A DNA stretch of 64,000 bases from Trissonchulus latispiculum. Its lineage: Eukaryota > Nematoda > Enoplea > Enoplida > Ironidae. The notes under the pieces are model-generated. The model did no database searches. It was not told the DNA's origin and worked only from the letters and a program-made list of their open reading frames with translations. The position numbers and the translations under genes were made by a program. Below, one piece after another: positions 35,277 through 46,875 of this stretch. The DNA is taken from NCBI GenBank assembly GCA_030248195.1, contig JASAND010011169.1, forward strand, positions 1 to 64,000, in the 5' to 3' direction. The first letter of the stretch is position 1; each line of letters begins with the position of its first letter.

Positions 35277-35648
35277 CTGGGCTTATTCTAGTGGGGGGGG
35301 GTGGGGGCCCCCCCCAATAAACACCCTTCCCCCCCCCCAAAATCGTTCCCCCCCCAAAAAAAAGTGGGTGCCCCTTTTGGTACCAAATTTTGCCCTGAAA
35401 AAATCGCTCAGAAGGCCAAATTTTCAAAAATTTTCCGGCTTCGCCGGACATTTTTACTCAGTTTTTGCCCTTTTCAACACTAAATCTGTTTATTTTTGCT
35501 AAAAAAATCAACTTTTATAGTAAATGCCAGAAAAACAGCGCTATTTTTAGCATATTTTTCGAAAAATTTTCGCCCCCCCCCAAAAATTCCTTGCCCCTCG
35601 GACCTTTGGGGGGGCCCCCCCAAGAAAAAATCCCTAGAATAAGCCCAG
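35277..35648. mobile_element. G/C-tract MITE, TIR CTGGGCTTATTCTAG, 5-bp duplication GAAAA
   Basis: 372 bp; perfect 15-bp inverted ends CTGGGCTTATTCTAG and CTAGAATAAGCCCAG; GAAAA flanks both sides. The inner right end, CTAGGGATTTTTTC read inward, matches the element at 32632. Unpaired relatives of the end are seen near 41020 and 44505 (AAGCCAG beside a C tract). Confidence 0.8.
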
Positions 35649-36623
35649 GAAAATAACTCAATTTTTGTCTTCTTCCTCAAAAATTCCTGTGGAGTCGGAC
35701 AAAAAGGGGGGTGTCGGAACCCCCAAACCCCCTTGGTTGCACCCGTGGTTGCACACACGCATGGCACGAAAAATTCTGAGGTGTCCACAAATTCGGGAGG
35801 ATTTACTTCCACCCCCTGGCTACGCGTCTTGGTATGTTGTATATTTATGTTGATAATTTGACTTTCCGGGTTTGTCTCTGATCCCACCCCATCTGCGCTT
35901 GGGGCTTGGAGTGTCGAAAGATGTTGTGCTCCTCTACCTTGCGTATGAGCAGTTAATGGATGTCTTACTACCGGGGCCGAAAGGCCAAGAAGTTGTCTGC
36001 TCCAGCTTCCCATTGTGGGACAGCATTCAGGCGACGAAGCGAGAGTCATACTAGCTATGACTGATGGGGAGAGACAAAGGTTAGCGCCCTCACACAGCCT
36101 CTTGGCTGAGTACCCCGGGAATAACAACAATAGCAACATAATTTGTCGAAATGTCTGGTGGCATTGTGCAACCTTGTACCTACTTTAGAGCTGTTTCAAC
36201 CTATTCTTCAGTAGTATATATTCATGTGTTCAGAAGCCGTTGTGAGAGATAAGCTGTCTTCATCGCTGTCACCTGACGTTTTGGTACGTTTTCTCTCCTC
36301 CTCGGAGTGGGGTCCTCTGACCTGATGGTCCTTGTATAAGTGCCATGCGTACGCTGGGTTTACTTTACTTGGAGGGTTGCGGGGGGCGCGCGCCCCCATT
36401 TTTTTGGGTCCCCCCCCACTCGAGCACCTCCCCCCCACTCGGCCCCACCCCCACTTTTTTGGGCCTCCTCCCACACCCAAAAATTAGGATTTTGGTCAAA
36501 AGTTTCAAAATTTTTCCGGCTTCGCTGGAAATTTTTGATCAATAATCGCCTTTTTTGGTATTTATTAAACTTGATTTTTGAGAACTTTTAAGTATACGTA
36601 GTTATAGCAGTGTATGTGGAAAA
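35649..36623. other. Mixed stretch with possible retroelement or exon fragments
   Basis: The minus strand is open over roughly 35480-36139. It contains a Ser/Pro-rich coding-like part, with a second short frame at 36208-36357 ending in a Glu/Arg/Ser-rich tail (EEERKRTKTSGDSDEDSLS). The plus strand ends a block with GGGAATAACAACAATAGCAACA near 36117, a tail style seen in some LINE 3' ends. Neither signal is strong enough to name. A G/C-tract MITE end lies near 36370-36480. Confidence 0.3.
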
Positions 36624-37187
36624 CAGGGGAGCGTTTCAAAAGCCGCTCCTAAGCCGTTTCAAAAGATTCCTCCTTACTAGCAATTCTCCTAAATCCTTAG
36701 GGGCGCTCAGACCGCTCCTAGCGGTTCTCCTAAGTTTAGTTTCACTGTTTTATTGCCATGTTTTGCTCTTTAATTGTACGTTTCTAAAGCTCATTAATTC
36801 TGTGAACTTATTACTTGCTGTCCTATTGATGTATATACAATTTAACTATATACTCACTGATTTAATTACATATTTTATTATTTCAATTACCAGCTGCAAT
36901 TTCTTTGGAAAGAAAAAGTTTTGTGTGGCAATTCTTCTCATACATTAAACTATTTTAGCATCAACATTGTTAGCAATAAATATATACTATTGAGTATGAC
37001 TGTCAGAAATAATGTGAGCTATAATGCAAGCTAGCAATGATGATCAATACATAATATTGTGACTAAAATGTGGAAATATGCGGACTATATATTTGCGCTA
37101 AAAATTTTGAGTAATGAATATTTACCAAAAAGCTACAGGTATAGACGAGTTTACTAAAGCTCTATTCCTTTACCCTTTATATCAGCA

Positions 37188-37561
37188 GCAGGGGCGGATC
37201 CAGGGGGGGGGGGGCGGCCGCCCCCCCATCGTGATTCGAAGGTAGGAAAACTTAAGGAGAAAAAGAGGAAAAGGGCAAAAAACCAAAAAATTTCTACTTT
37301 TAAAACGCATATTTATTGCATTTATGAAGAAAAAGCTTAAAATGCATTCGATTTTTTTGGAGAAAATTGCCATTTTTACTTAAAAATATCAACAATTTTA
37401 AAACATTTTCTCAGTTCTTCAGTATAAAAAGAATTAAAGATCCGAAGAGCGATTTTATTGCAAAACAAAAAATTTCTTCACCTTCTTCTGGAGGGGTCCG
37501 CCCCCCGACGAAAAAACTTCACCGCCCCCCCTCCCTTAACCAAATCCTGGATCCGCCAGTG
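37188..37561. mobile_element. hAT-type MITE, TIR CAGGGGCGGATCCAGG, TSD ATCAGCAG
   Basis: 374 bp; ends CAGGGGCGGATCCAG and CTGGATCCGCCAGTG; exact repeats ATCAGCAG at 37180-37187 and 37562-37569. Same family as 30420-31584. Confidence 0.92.
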
Positions 37562-37601
37562 ATCAGCAGTGACGTTTTCTCTTAATAGAGAAAAACATGT
37601 T

Positions 37602-39667
37602 CAGGGGTGCGTTTCACAAAGCCCTCTTATCCTTAGGAGCTCCTAAATTTGCAAGTTGAGAGCAAAGTTAAGATTTAGCTGTTTCATGAAGGGCTCCTAG
37701 TTTAGGAGAGCTCTTAAAGTTCGGTCCTAAAATCGGAGCACGTTTTACCACTCCTAAACCCATCCTAAGCTCAAAACAGCACTGTTTGTTATTGTTTTGC
37801 CATAAATATGATGTAATACGCAACTATGATTCCAAGAAACACATTTTAAATAAATACGATGGATTATAAACTGAAATTGCTCAAGTTTAAAATGTTTAGT
37901 TTTCGTCACAAAACTTACATTTTTAACTAAAGATTTTTCGCCCTAATAATGGGATTAATTATTTAGTACACGTGGCTTCAATTAATTTCAGTTAGTTATC
38001 ATCAATTATTTTACGTTGAAATTACCAAAAATATGTGTCATGTATAAGTAACAAACTTAAGGGGGGGGGGGCTACGAATTTCACTAAAAGTTCGATGTTG
38101 GAAAAGCTAGCTAGTCTTTTGCCACATAATAGTATTAGGTTAAGTATAAAATAGTTTAAAGTTTGAAAGAATTCCATACAGCGTAGCGTCCTGTGGAGCC
38201 ATCAGAAGTTGGTGTTATCGGTCCAAAGCTCGACATGACACGTACACAAACTTTGTCTCGCCCTGATCGCTATGTGCAGGGCACAGTACCCAAATTTTCA
38301 GGAATTAGTTCTGACATATAGTGCTTTGATATCGCGTAAAATAATCTCTAGACTATTGCCTACTTTTCTGTGCGATACGATCAAAATGCGAAAAATTGGG
38401 TGTTGTAGGTCTATACGGGTGGAGGTTAACTAACTTCTAATGAGCTGTGGTTTACCAAATGAACCAAACTTTGCGGCAATTAATACTCCAAGTATCTGTC
38501 TTAACTTTGGTATAAATGACGTGATTTCGTTAATCCCTGTGTTCGCAGTGCTGGATTATATTATCGATATTGTCGCTGTTATTTGGCGCCATTTCGAAGA
38601 TGTGAGTCAATTACTCCAAAGTACTGTGGCAGAATCGGCTGAAACTTTGCGCATTACAGGCCAGTGAGTGCACCAAGATGTGCCGAAAGCTATGTCACTA
38701 AACCTCGCTCCAATGTTTAGAAATGCTAGATTGATTTCTCGAAGTATGGATGGCGATCGCTCCAGAAAGCTCTAAGACAGTTGTAAGCACATACTGAACG
38801 AAGGAAGCGTCATATCGAAAAACGGATTTCATATTCGGATTCAGCAGGTCAAATAACCCCTATAACCACCTTTTCGGCAAAATCGGAGGCAAAAAATTTT
38901 TTGACCCCATTTTTACTGCGCTTAGCTAGCTTTTCAGGCCTAAAAATGAGGGTTATTTCTTAACGAAAAGTTGGCTAGCACACTAACCAGAAAACCAAAG
39001 CCCTTGAAACTCACAGACAGTATGCCCCTATTAGAGCCTAATAACTGGTAAAAAGCTGGGGTAGGCTAGGGGCTGCCAATTTTATTAGATCGAAAACGGC
39101 GCACGGTCACCTCGCAACTTTTTGCAAAATTTCAAACTTTGAGCTGTTATAACTAAAGAAGGAAGCAACGCTCGAAAGCCGGAATACTTTTAATATTTAG
39201 CACTAGTAACAGTTAACATCTATGGCTGAAAGTTACAGAATCGGTCGAACCGTTAATTCACCAGAGCTGAAAAACCCTTTTTGAAAAATCCCGTTTTTCG
39301 CACCAAAATTTCTACTTTGGCGTCCTGCCAAAAACGGTGTATATGAGATATATTGTTGCCCACCCTAAACTTTTTTACTTTGATATGTTGGCTAACGTTG
39401 GGCGGGAAAGTAGCTCTCTCCGACGATGTTGTGCCAACCCGTTCGTAGCCCCCCCCCCCTTAAGAGCAAACATAAGAGGACTCCTAAATTTTAGCTGAAA
39501 ATTGTTTTAAGAGCGCTCTTAGCGTTAAAATTTAAGAGCAATCTCCAAGTAGTTTTGTGAAACAGTTTAGGAGGTCCTCCTAAGTTGCTTGGGAAACCCT
39601 CTTAAATTTTGACTTAGGAGCAGCTTTGAGAGCAAAATTTAGGAGGGCTTTGTGAAACGCGGCCCAG
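37602..39667. mobile_element. hAT-like element, TIR GCGTTTCACAAAGCC, TCCTAA repeats
   Basis: The left end CAGGGGTGCGTTTCACAAAG and right end CTTTGTGAAACGCGGCCCAG are inverted. Both sides are followed inward by many TCCTAAA/TTTAGGA and GAGCTCTTA words. A TTAA-flanked element at 38057-39463 sits inside. No duplication was found at the flanks. Confidence 0.65.
38057..39463. mobile_element. TTAA-flanked G-tract element (copy with CTACGAA)
   Basis: TTAA followed by eleven or so G and CTACGAA; the right side mirrors it with TTCGTAG, a C tract and TTAA (39460-39463). The interior has no gene; a 75-codon frame at 38440 lacks support. Confidence 0.75.
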
Positions 39668-39849
39668 CTTCGCTTACGTATATATATACAACTTTAGCTA
39701 ACGAAAAGCTGAATGCATTTTAGAAGCGAAAAACGGATTTTAGATTCGTGCTGAGCACCCCTGAAAACCCCTGTATGCACGTTTTCAGCAAGCTTGTTTC
39801 AAAATTTTTTGGTTCCCCTTTCCCCTTATCCTTGAACTTGACCCCATAC

Positions 39850-40227
39850 TAGTGATGGGCACCGGATATTTTTTCATATCCGGATATCCGCCTATTTTGC
39901 GTTAACGGATATCCGGATATCCGGTTATCCGCCTATTCCAAACTTAACTTCAAGAAAATTTTTCCATTTTGCAGTTAAATTTTAAATTTTTTTGTTAATT
40001 TTTCGGCAGACTGTGAATGTCTATCATGCAACCAAGCCTCAACCATCGTTTCAAAAATATTTTCAAAGGAATTTTTGAAAAGTATTTTACAATCTTTGAA
40101 AATTTTGTCAAATATTTGCTAATTTTTCGTTGTTTTGACTGAGATGAACACGGATATCCGGATATTTTTCTCAAATCGGATATTATCCGGATATAAAAAT
40201 TATCCGGATATCCAGTGCCCATCACTA
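39850..40227. mobile_element. hAT-type MITE, GGATATCC family, TSD CCCCATAC
   Basis: 378 bp; left TAGTGATGGGCACCGGATAT and right ATATCCAGTGCCCATCACTA; exact repeats CCCCATAC at 39842-39849 and 40228-40235. Subterminal zones are runs of the palindrome GGATATCC and related CGGATA words. Confidence 0.95.
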
Positions 40228-40688
40228 CCCCATACCAAATTAAAATTTGAATTTTGTAAATTTGTTTGCATTTTTAATATTTTAAAATTTTTGCATTTTT
40301 GCATTCATAAGCCTCCAGTATGCACCCATATAATATTTCAAAGTTATTGGTAAAAAATTCAAAAATAGGACTCGGGGGATGCGCAGAAGATCCCCGGTTT
40401 CGTGATAGGACCAGCTAATTAACCCCAAGATATTCTATTATTTTTATGTTGCTTTTAAGTTCTTCTGTGTAAATTCATTTTCCAAAAAATTTCTTGGCTC
40501 GAATAATTTGTTTCAGAAATGTCTATTTTGTGAATGAGAATCAGTGTTATTAAGTCAAAATAGAGCATAGGTAATATAAATCAAATAAATAACTCTGCAT
40601 AAGGTGCAACACTTAGGAGGACTCCTAGAAGCAAACTTAGGAGAATAAATCGGAGCGTCTTGGTAGAATTCTTTTGAAAGCCTCCCAG

Positions 40689-41371
40689 GCTATTTATACA
40701 GCATTTTTAGCATTTTTGGACCATTTCATTCTCCCCCCCCCCCCACGCGTTTCTACCTGCTCCCTACTAGTGGGGGCGGGGCGTCCCTCCCCCATTTATT
40801 TCTGCCTAAAATAAACCTAGGCACGTACATACGTACATACATAACTGTGTATATACTTTTTATTTAAAAAAGACAGTTAAGTAAAAATCCGGCGTGGCCG
40901 GAATCTTTTTTGAAAATTTTACGGTAAAAATGGCAATTTTTGGGGTTAAGGGGGGGAGGTCGGACTTTATGGGGGAACCTTCCGAATGGGGGGGGAACCC
41001 CCCCCCCAGTAGAAAGAAGTAAGCCAGATACTATGGTCGAATCTGGATCTTAGGTTACTGGCTTTTTCCTAATCAAAATTTCTGGGAGGGCGGACCCCCC
41101 CCCCAGGTGTGGGGGGGAGGGAGAAAAATTTTCCAACAAAGTTTAAAAAATATAGTTATTTTTTGCTGCTGAACTAATAAATTAACTATTTTTAACCTAA
41201 GTTTAGTAGGTAAAAATGCTTAAAAACGCCTAAAAATCCGGCTAGTCCGGAAACGTTTTTCTGAATTTACTCTCAAAACCCTTTTTTCCGGGCACTTTAG
41301 AGTTCTGCTAGATTTGTATTTTTCATCCTATCCAGGAAAACATCTATAGTGATGTTTGCTGACTGTTTCAG
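40689..41371. other. Repeat remnants upstream of the BolA2-like exon
   Basis: Holds poly-C and poly-G MITE ends (near 40730, 40945, 41000 and 41095) but no complete element. The first exon of the BolA2-like gene should lie here or further left; I could not find it. Confidence 0.4.
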
Positions 41372-44300
41372 AATATTGTTGATTTCTCCGACGGTTGTGG
41401 GGCCAAGTACGAAGTGACAATTGTTTCATCTCAGTTCGAAGGGAAAGCATTGCTCCAGAGGCATCGGTAAGGAAAGTTTAGGGGAACAACAGAGAAGCGG
41501 CCGCCAACGCGCGACAAGATGACTCGACCTTCAGCACCGCATAATAAGATATGATGTTCCCTCGGTATTTCGCGGAGCCGGTATGTCATCGGGAAGCACC
41601 ATCAAAACTGAACTGAATTCAATAAGCAAACTTATATATATACAACTTTGAAGCGTAGCGTCGTAGCGAAGGCATTTTTAGGAACGAGGTGTTATCACCA
41701 GTAGCAGCGGCAGGCGTTGCACTTATCAGCTAAAACACTTCCTTGAGTTGTATACTTGTATGCACGGTAATATTAAAAACCTGTCTGGTCATCTGGGTAT
41801 ATATAGCGCGGCGGGAAATAAACCCAAATTTTCGAATTTTGGCTGTAACTTTTTTATTAAGCGACAAATCGAAAATCTAACGATAACTACCATGAGGCCT
41901 TACGAAGAGCTTCAAAATGAGCCATAAAGCGTCTCTCTAGCGCTTACCGTTGGTAAGAAATTTTCGACCAAACCGATGGGGAAAACCCAATGCGGGAATA
42001 AACCATGGGCGGGGAAAAAATCCAGCCGAATTTTTTGCTGCAAGCTTGCCAGAACGGTTTTGACTATACCATTCGAAAGAGCGGGTCATTTTTAGTACAT
42101 CTGAATTAGAGATGCACCGGCAGGCGCGTAGCCAGGGTGGGGGGGCAAGGGGGGCATGCCCCCCCCGAAATCGGGTTGCCCCCCTGGAAATATCTACCAT
42201 CTAACAATATTTAGGACGCAGACAGCAGCTGTAGACTGCGTTGAGCCTGGAAATTGATGAAAATTAGAACAATTTAGAACTAAAATACAAAAATTTTTCG
42301 CGCCTTGCGCGAATTATTATATTTCTTCGTAGCCAATTCTAAAATGTCATTTCAATTTACATATATAATCGCAAATGTAATATAGCTGATCTTAGTTAGT
42401 ATAATGTAGTAGTAGTAAAGTATGGTACTTATTTACCGTGTTTTGCTCAAAAATGCGTATATAAGTACACACTTTTTCTGGAAAATAGCAAAAACTTTTT
42501 GGCTACCGTATAACGTTATAGAAGTTAGCATTTGTCATTCATTCACTTCCCTTCAGATAAATTTCCAAGTAGGCTTTCTGTTATTTAAATTAAACTATAT
42601 ATATATATATACATACTTTTGATTATGCTACATTACTTTTATATATATACCTTACCTTACCTTACCTTACAGGAGGAAAAATGTGCTCAGAAAAATTCAT
42701 TTCAGGCAGCAAAATTAAAAAATTCTTCAACTTCTGGGGGGCTCCGCCCCCCTGACCCCCCACCTGGTGTCAGTTGCGCAAGCCATGTAACGACGGCATT
42801 TTGAATTTTCTACATCTTTAAAATGCTAATTTAAAGCCCGAAAAATAAGTTAACGTAATAAAAAGCTTGCGGTTCACTTTTTAACTGCCATGGTTAAGTT
42901 TGAAAAATTTTGGCTTGCCCCCCCGAAATTTTTTTCTGGCTACGCTAGTGTGCACCGGGGCCGGTACCGGGGCCGGGGCCTTGAAATTAGGGGTCCAAAT
43001 CGATAATTTTCAAAAATTTTCTTGAAAATTAAAATTTTGCAATATTTTCTGATATATATACAAACGTTACTGTCGTTGTTTTCATTCAAATCGGTGGGAA
43101 AACAAACGATTTATAGCACTTTTTGACTTTCGAATATTCCAATTTTTCGTCAAAAAATGTCAAAAATTGACAAAATTTTGCTAATTTTTGACCCCGGTCG
43201 GTACCGGGGCCGGGAACTGAGTACCGGGGCCGGGGACTGAGTACCAGGGCCGGAACCAGGCCCCGGTGCATCCCTAATCTGAATCATAAAATACCAATAT
43301 TTTTGCAAAAAATCATGTCAAATTGACTTTTCAAAATTTCGTATGTTTAACACGTAAACATAGGCAAATTTTGGAAATTTTTGAATTTTGCTTAATTTCT
43401 GCAGTTTAAGCATCCTATCACATACGTAGTAAACGTGTTTTTATTGCATTTAAAGCCAAACCCGACCTATTTTATTGAAAAATTTAGCGGTTTTTGGCGA
43501 AATTTGAAAATTTGGCTTGAAATGCCACTATCTCAGATTTTGGCCACCTGGACCTCACATGGAAGGTCGAACCTAGGTAAAATCTATACCAAATTAATCA
43601 GGAGGCTCTACTGAGCTAAGAAATGCATGAATTTTTCCTTTGCTACTAATGGTTAGAAAAAAATTTCATTTTGAAATTTGGGTTTTTTCCCCGCACATGG
43701 GTTTTTTCCCGCCGAGTCTAGGTCACCCCCAGGTCGCACCACAGGCACTAGAGCCAAATTGCATACACCATCGTGAAGTTCGAGACATATCCTCCATGAA
43801 ACTGTAATCCGTTTTGGGCTAAGTCTTTCCAGTAGTTGAGGGTGACCCCCCCAAAGTTGACCCTGCCTGACCCCCATGTTGGGACCAAAAATTCCAAAAT
43901 CTTCAAAGTCCCAAAAAATTTGCTGAGAGGCAGTGGGAGCTACAATAATACACCCTCTAGGGTAGTTTTGGACGCTCTTTAAGATAGGCTATTAAAATCC
44001 GATCTAGCTCATATGGGTGACTCACACTGGCGATGGGTTTTTTCCCGCATATCGGATTGGGTTTTTCCCGCCGCGCTATAAGTTTTCGTAATCTGCATCT
44101 TCTGAATCTTTAAAACTAACAGTGTCGATCATTGACAATTACTAGAAACCTTTCCCCCAGAGCGTGCCTTTGATTCCCTCGGAGTGGGCCATTATTGGGA
44201 TACCTTCTGATGAGGCAGGCAATATAGCTTATTTTTAGGCTAATATTATGGAGGCATATTTTTGATAACTTTTTTCGAAGTTTTACTTTTACTAGAAATT

Positions 44301-44951
44301 GACTACATTTTAGGTAGAAGCATTGTACGCTGAAGCATTTTTGTTTTGGGTTTTTGTAGGCGAAAATAGCCGGAAATTTAGTTAAAACTTCCTCGATGCC
44401 GGAAATGTTTTGAAAAGTTAGGGTAAAAATGGTAACATTTGGCAATCTTTGGAGTTATTGGGGGCAACTCGAATGGGCCCCCACCGCCCCCCGGTGAAAT
44501 AAGCCAGAGTATCAGCTGACTTTGTATGGATTGGGTTGTTGCACTACTCTTCAGACCTTGAAGAGATACGATGACTGGGTACTTCCGTCTCCGTGCTCCA
44601 GGTCTAGGACGCTTTTGTGAAGAGTGCCTTCTGAGATGGTGTCTGAGATTTTGCGTTTCGCGAAATGCCGATCCGATTACGGAAATGTACCTATTCCGTA
44701 TTTGAAGCGTATTATTTTCCTTTTTCAGTGGAGCATTATATACATGCATACAATACGTACACAACACTGAATAATGTTTACTTCACTTTGCTTCATAATG
44801 TTTACCAAACAGTGTTTTGTGTATTATTTTTTCTATTTCTTCCAGGCTGGTGAACGAAGCTCTGGCAGAGGAATTGAAAGGAGGCATTCACGCCCTGACC
44901 ATTAAGGCTTTTACTCCGGACCAGTGGAAGACGAAACAGGCTGCAAATTAA
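41372..44951 (+). CDS. BOLA2: BolA-like protein 2 (BOLA2 type), last two exons
   Basis: Exon at 41372-41466 (acceptor GACTGTTTCAG, donor CG|GTAAGG) and last exon at 44846-44951 (acceptor TTTCTTCCAG, stop TAA 44949-44951). Together they encode the final 66 residues. The first part has FSDGCGAKYEV, then FEGKALLQRHR; the last exon begins LVNEALAEEL and ends TPDQW plus a short tail. The RHRLVN motif and the Cys of GCG match BolA proteins. Those act with monothiol glutaredoxins in binding and transferring [2Fe-2S] clusters in the cytosol; the His and Cys are the expected cluster ligands. The first exon, about 20 residues, was not found. The 3.4-kb intron carries a three-level transposon nest. ACBD6 starts 136 bp downstream on the same strand. 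Confidence 0.9.
42107..43276. mobile_element. hAT-type MITE, GGCCGGGG family, TSD ATCTGAAT
   Basis: Starts TAGAGATGCACCGG and ends CCGGTGCATCCCTA; exact repeats ATCTGAAT at 42099-42106 and 43277-43284. Subterminal zones are runs of GGGGCCGGTACC-type words. Another element (42121-42950) inserted 14 bases after its left end. Confidence 0.93.
42121..42950. mobile_element. hAT-type MITE, TIR near GCGTAGCCAG, TSD TGCACCGG
   Basis: 830 bp; left CAGGCGCGTAGCCAGGGTGG, right CTGGCTACGCTAGTG; exact repeats TGCACCGG at 42113-42120 and 42951-42958. G and C tracts follow each end. A CTTAC tandem stretch lies near 42650-42670. Confidence 0.9.
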
Positions 44952-45087
44952 TTATTAAATTAATTATTAGTTAATTAACATTCGCATACGTATATTGACT
45001 TCTTTCGACCTCAAATTCCCCTTCCTCGACTGCTGAAATACCTTTTCTTTGATTATTTGACTTTCTTCTGCCAACTTTTGACTTTGA
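44952..45087 (+). other. 136-bp spacer between BOLA2 stop and ACBD6 start
   Basis: Starts with ATTAATTATTAA-type sequence, then a pyrimidine-rich stretch to the ATG. No AATAAA is visible, so 3' processing of BOLA2 and the start of ACBD6 share a very short space. Confidence 0.6.
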
Positions 45088-46722
45088 ATGTCTCCGGGTG
45101 AAGAGCCTAAACAGCAGGATGAAGACTTGGAAACCGACGAATTTGGTCTGCCTGTCGAGTCGCCCCTAGAGACCCTGTTTGCCGAGGCCGCTGGCAAAGT
45201 GCCAGAACTGGCTGTAAGCCTAGCGGCTGGTGATCTTACCTATCTGTATGCCCGGTATAAGCAGGCCACCAGTGGACCCTGTCTTGAGCCGAGGCCGGGC
45301 TTCTTTGACTTTAAAGGTCGCCAGAAATGGGATGCCTGGAAGGGTGTGGAAAAGCTGAGCAAGGAAGAGGCTATGAAGGAGTGAGTTCTTCCCAGAAATT
45401 GTCTGTTTTAAATTTTGTTTTGGCTTTGTTTTGAATTTTTAATGTTATTGTCTATATCAGTGTTAGCCTTTCCTATAAAAATCTATGTGTTAAGTGAGGG
45501 CTGTCAGCCTTGAACAGTCGTTCATCATTCCTAATCCGCCTGGATGCAGGTTAATAGCTCCTTTTTTCGAAAATGGTATATCCCCAGACCCCAGCATGTT
45601 AAATTATTCAGTGTATATACTTGCGAACTCTGATTTATAAATATGGATTCGTCTGACGGCCTATTTCAAAATGCTGGCATAGTTGAGGAATCAAGAAATC
45701 TAGAAAAATAATTCAAACGGCACTGCCTTTAAATGCTGGAAAGCTAGTCATTATGCTATGCTCTTTTGTGCTGATGTCAGATGTTTTCTAAGTTGCAAAT
45801 AGCGTTTTACACTTTTTCTGTTTGCACTGGAGATGCATGGCCGCCACAACTGGTACCCGGGGACGGATCTTGGAAATTTTTGGTCGAAAGTTTTGAAATT
45901 TTTTCTTAATAATTCTGTTTTTACAATAATTTTTGGTATTTAAACCTCTTTGCTGTTGTGTTTTCATTCCAGTCTGTGCGGAAACTAGTGATGTATTTAA
46001 CCTATTTTTTACTTTCAAAATTTCAAAATTTTGGTCTTAAATTGACAAAAGTTAAAAAATTTGGCCTCAGACAGGGGCCTGAGTCTGAACCCTGTGCTTC
46101 CCACGTATGCTGTCTTGCCTGTCACATGTTACTACGTATATACATAGTTTTGTGTGATTTTAGGTATATTGATAAGGTGAATTCTCTGACTCCAAATTCC
46201 AAACAAAAGACAGTTTCCTGTGATTCTAACAGCGAGCAGTCCAGCAGTAGTGCTGCCAGCCGTTCCGGAGGTGGCGGCAGTTTTGGCGTCCATGTGAGTC
46301 GACCTGCCAATCCGGCTGAATTCGAATTTGTGGCGCAGGCTGTTGATACGGCAATGAACGACGATTCTTCCAACTCCACTGTTCTGGATACGGTGAAAGC
46401 CGGGGATCTGTCGGCTTTGAAGCAGTTCCCACCTAAACAGGTCTTATCCACATTGGATTCCCATTCTCTCTCAGCGCTTCATTGGGCCTGTGACAGTGGA
46501 CGACTGGACTTGGTTCAGTTTTTGCTGGATCTTGGATTTGATCCGAACCAGCCGGACTATCTTGGTCAAACGCCCTTGCACTACGCAATAACGTGTGACT
46601 GGCCCTTAGTCGCGAAATTGCTGGTAGAGAAAGGGGCGGATCCAAATCTCCGGGATCAGGATGGTGCTTCGCCAGTGGATTTGGCTGAGAGCGAAGAGAT
46701 GAGGAAGTGTTTAGGGTTATGA
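45088..46722 (+). CDS. ACBD6: Acyl-CoA-binding domain-containing protein 6
   Basis: Two exons, 45088-45380 (donor GA|GTGAGT) and 46164-46722 (acceptor GTGTGATTTTAG, stop TGA), encode 283 residues, close to the family's usual 280 or so. An acidic N-terminus is followed by an acyl-CoA-binding domain (about 28-105) with the family landmarks LYARYKQAT, FDFKGRQKWDAW and AMKEYIDKV; the last spans the splice. A Ser/Gly-rich linker comes next, then C-terminal ankyrin repeats (about 195-265) with SALHWACDSGRLDLVQFLL and TPLHYA. ACBD6 binds long-chain acyl-CoA and is linked to lipid supply and protein N-myristoylation. The ATG chosen is the first in frame after a pyrimidine-rich leader. The 783-bp intron has no recognised element. 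A second-exon frame extends upstream to 45958 only by chance. Confidence 0.95.
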
Positions 46723-46797
46723 ATTTGCCAAGTTCTGCTCATTGTTTTGGTCTCTGTGTCCATTGTTTATGTTTCAGTAAACTGTTAGTGGTTGCCG

Positions 46798-46803
46798 AAT
46801 AAA
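46798..46803 (+). terminator. Polyadenylation signal of ACBD6
   Basis: AATAAA lies 76 bp after the stop codon, followed by a GT-rich stretch. The next transposon starts at 46876, leaving a short 3' UTR. Confidence 0.75.
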
Positions 46804-46875
46804 GGTGAACGTTGTAGGTGTTAGATAGACTACAAACCAAGGAAACGAAATTGGGTGCTGTTTAGTTAGCTATAT

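Larger units (their letters stand above)
36624..40688. mobile_element. Outer element of a nest, TCCTAA subterminal repeats
   Basis: The left end CAGGGGAGCGTTTCAAAAGC and following TCCTAA/TCCTTA words are mirrored by AGGAG words and CTTTTGAAAGCCTCCCAG at the right. It contains the elements at 37188, 37602 (with 38057 inside) and 39850. The flanks do not show a clear duplication, so the borders are approximate. Confidence 0.45.
41802..44080. mobile_element. Element with TIR TATAGCGCGGCGGGAAA in the BOLA2 intron
   Basis: The left end TATAGCGCGGCGGGAAATAA and right end GGTTTTTCCCGCCGCGCTATA are inverted. Repeated GGGTTTTTTCCCGC words occur near 43682, 43702, 44035 and 44059. It carries the nested elements at 42107 and 42121. 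Its right half (43325-43960) recurs, diverged, inside the element at 49258-50696. TA occurs at both edges, so a TA duplication is possible but cannot be proven. Confidence 0.6.

Noticed and set aside
36208..36480. Minus-strand frame with a Glu/Arg/Ser tail
   Set aside because: The first half is G-tract MITE sequence. The tail has coding character but no defensible splice site or homologue.
43000..44000. Host exons inside the BOLA2 intron
   Set aside because: Sequence is explained by the 41802 element and its relatives.
46122..46645. Minus-strand frames over ACBD6 exon 2
   Set aside because: They are antisense shadows of the well-supported plus-strand exon.
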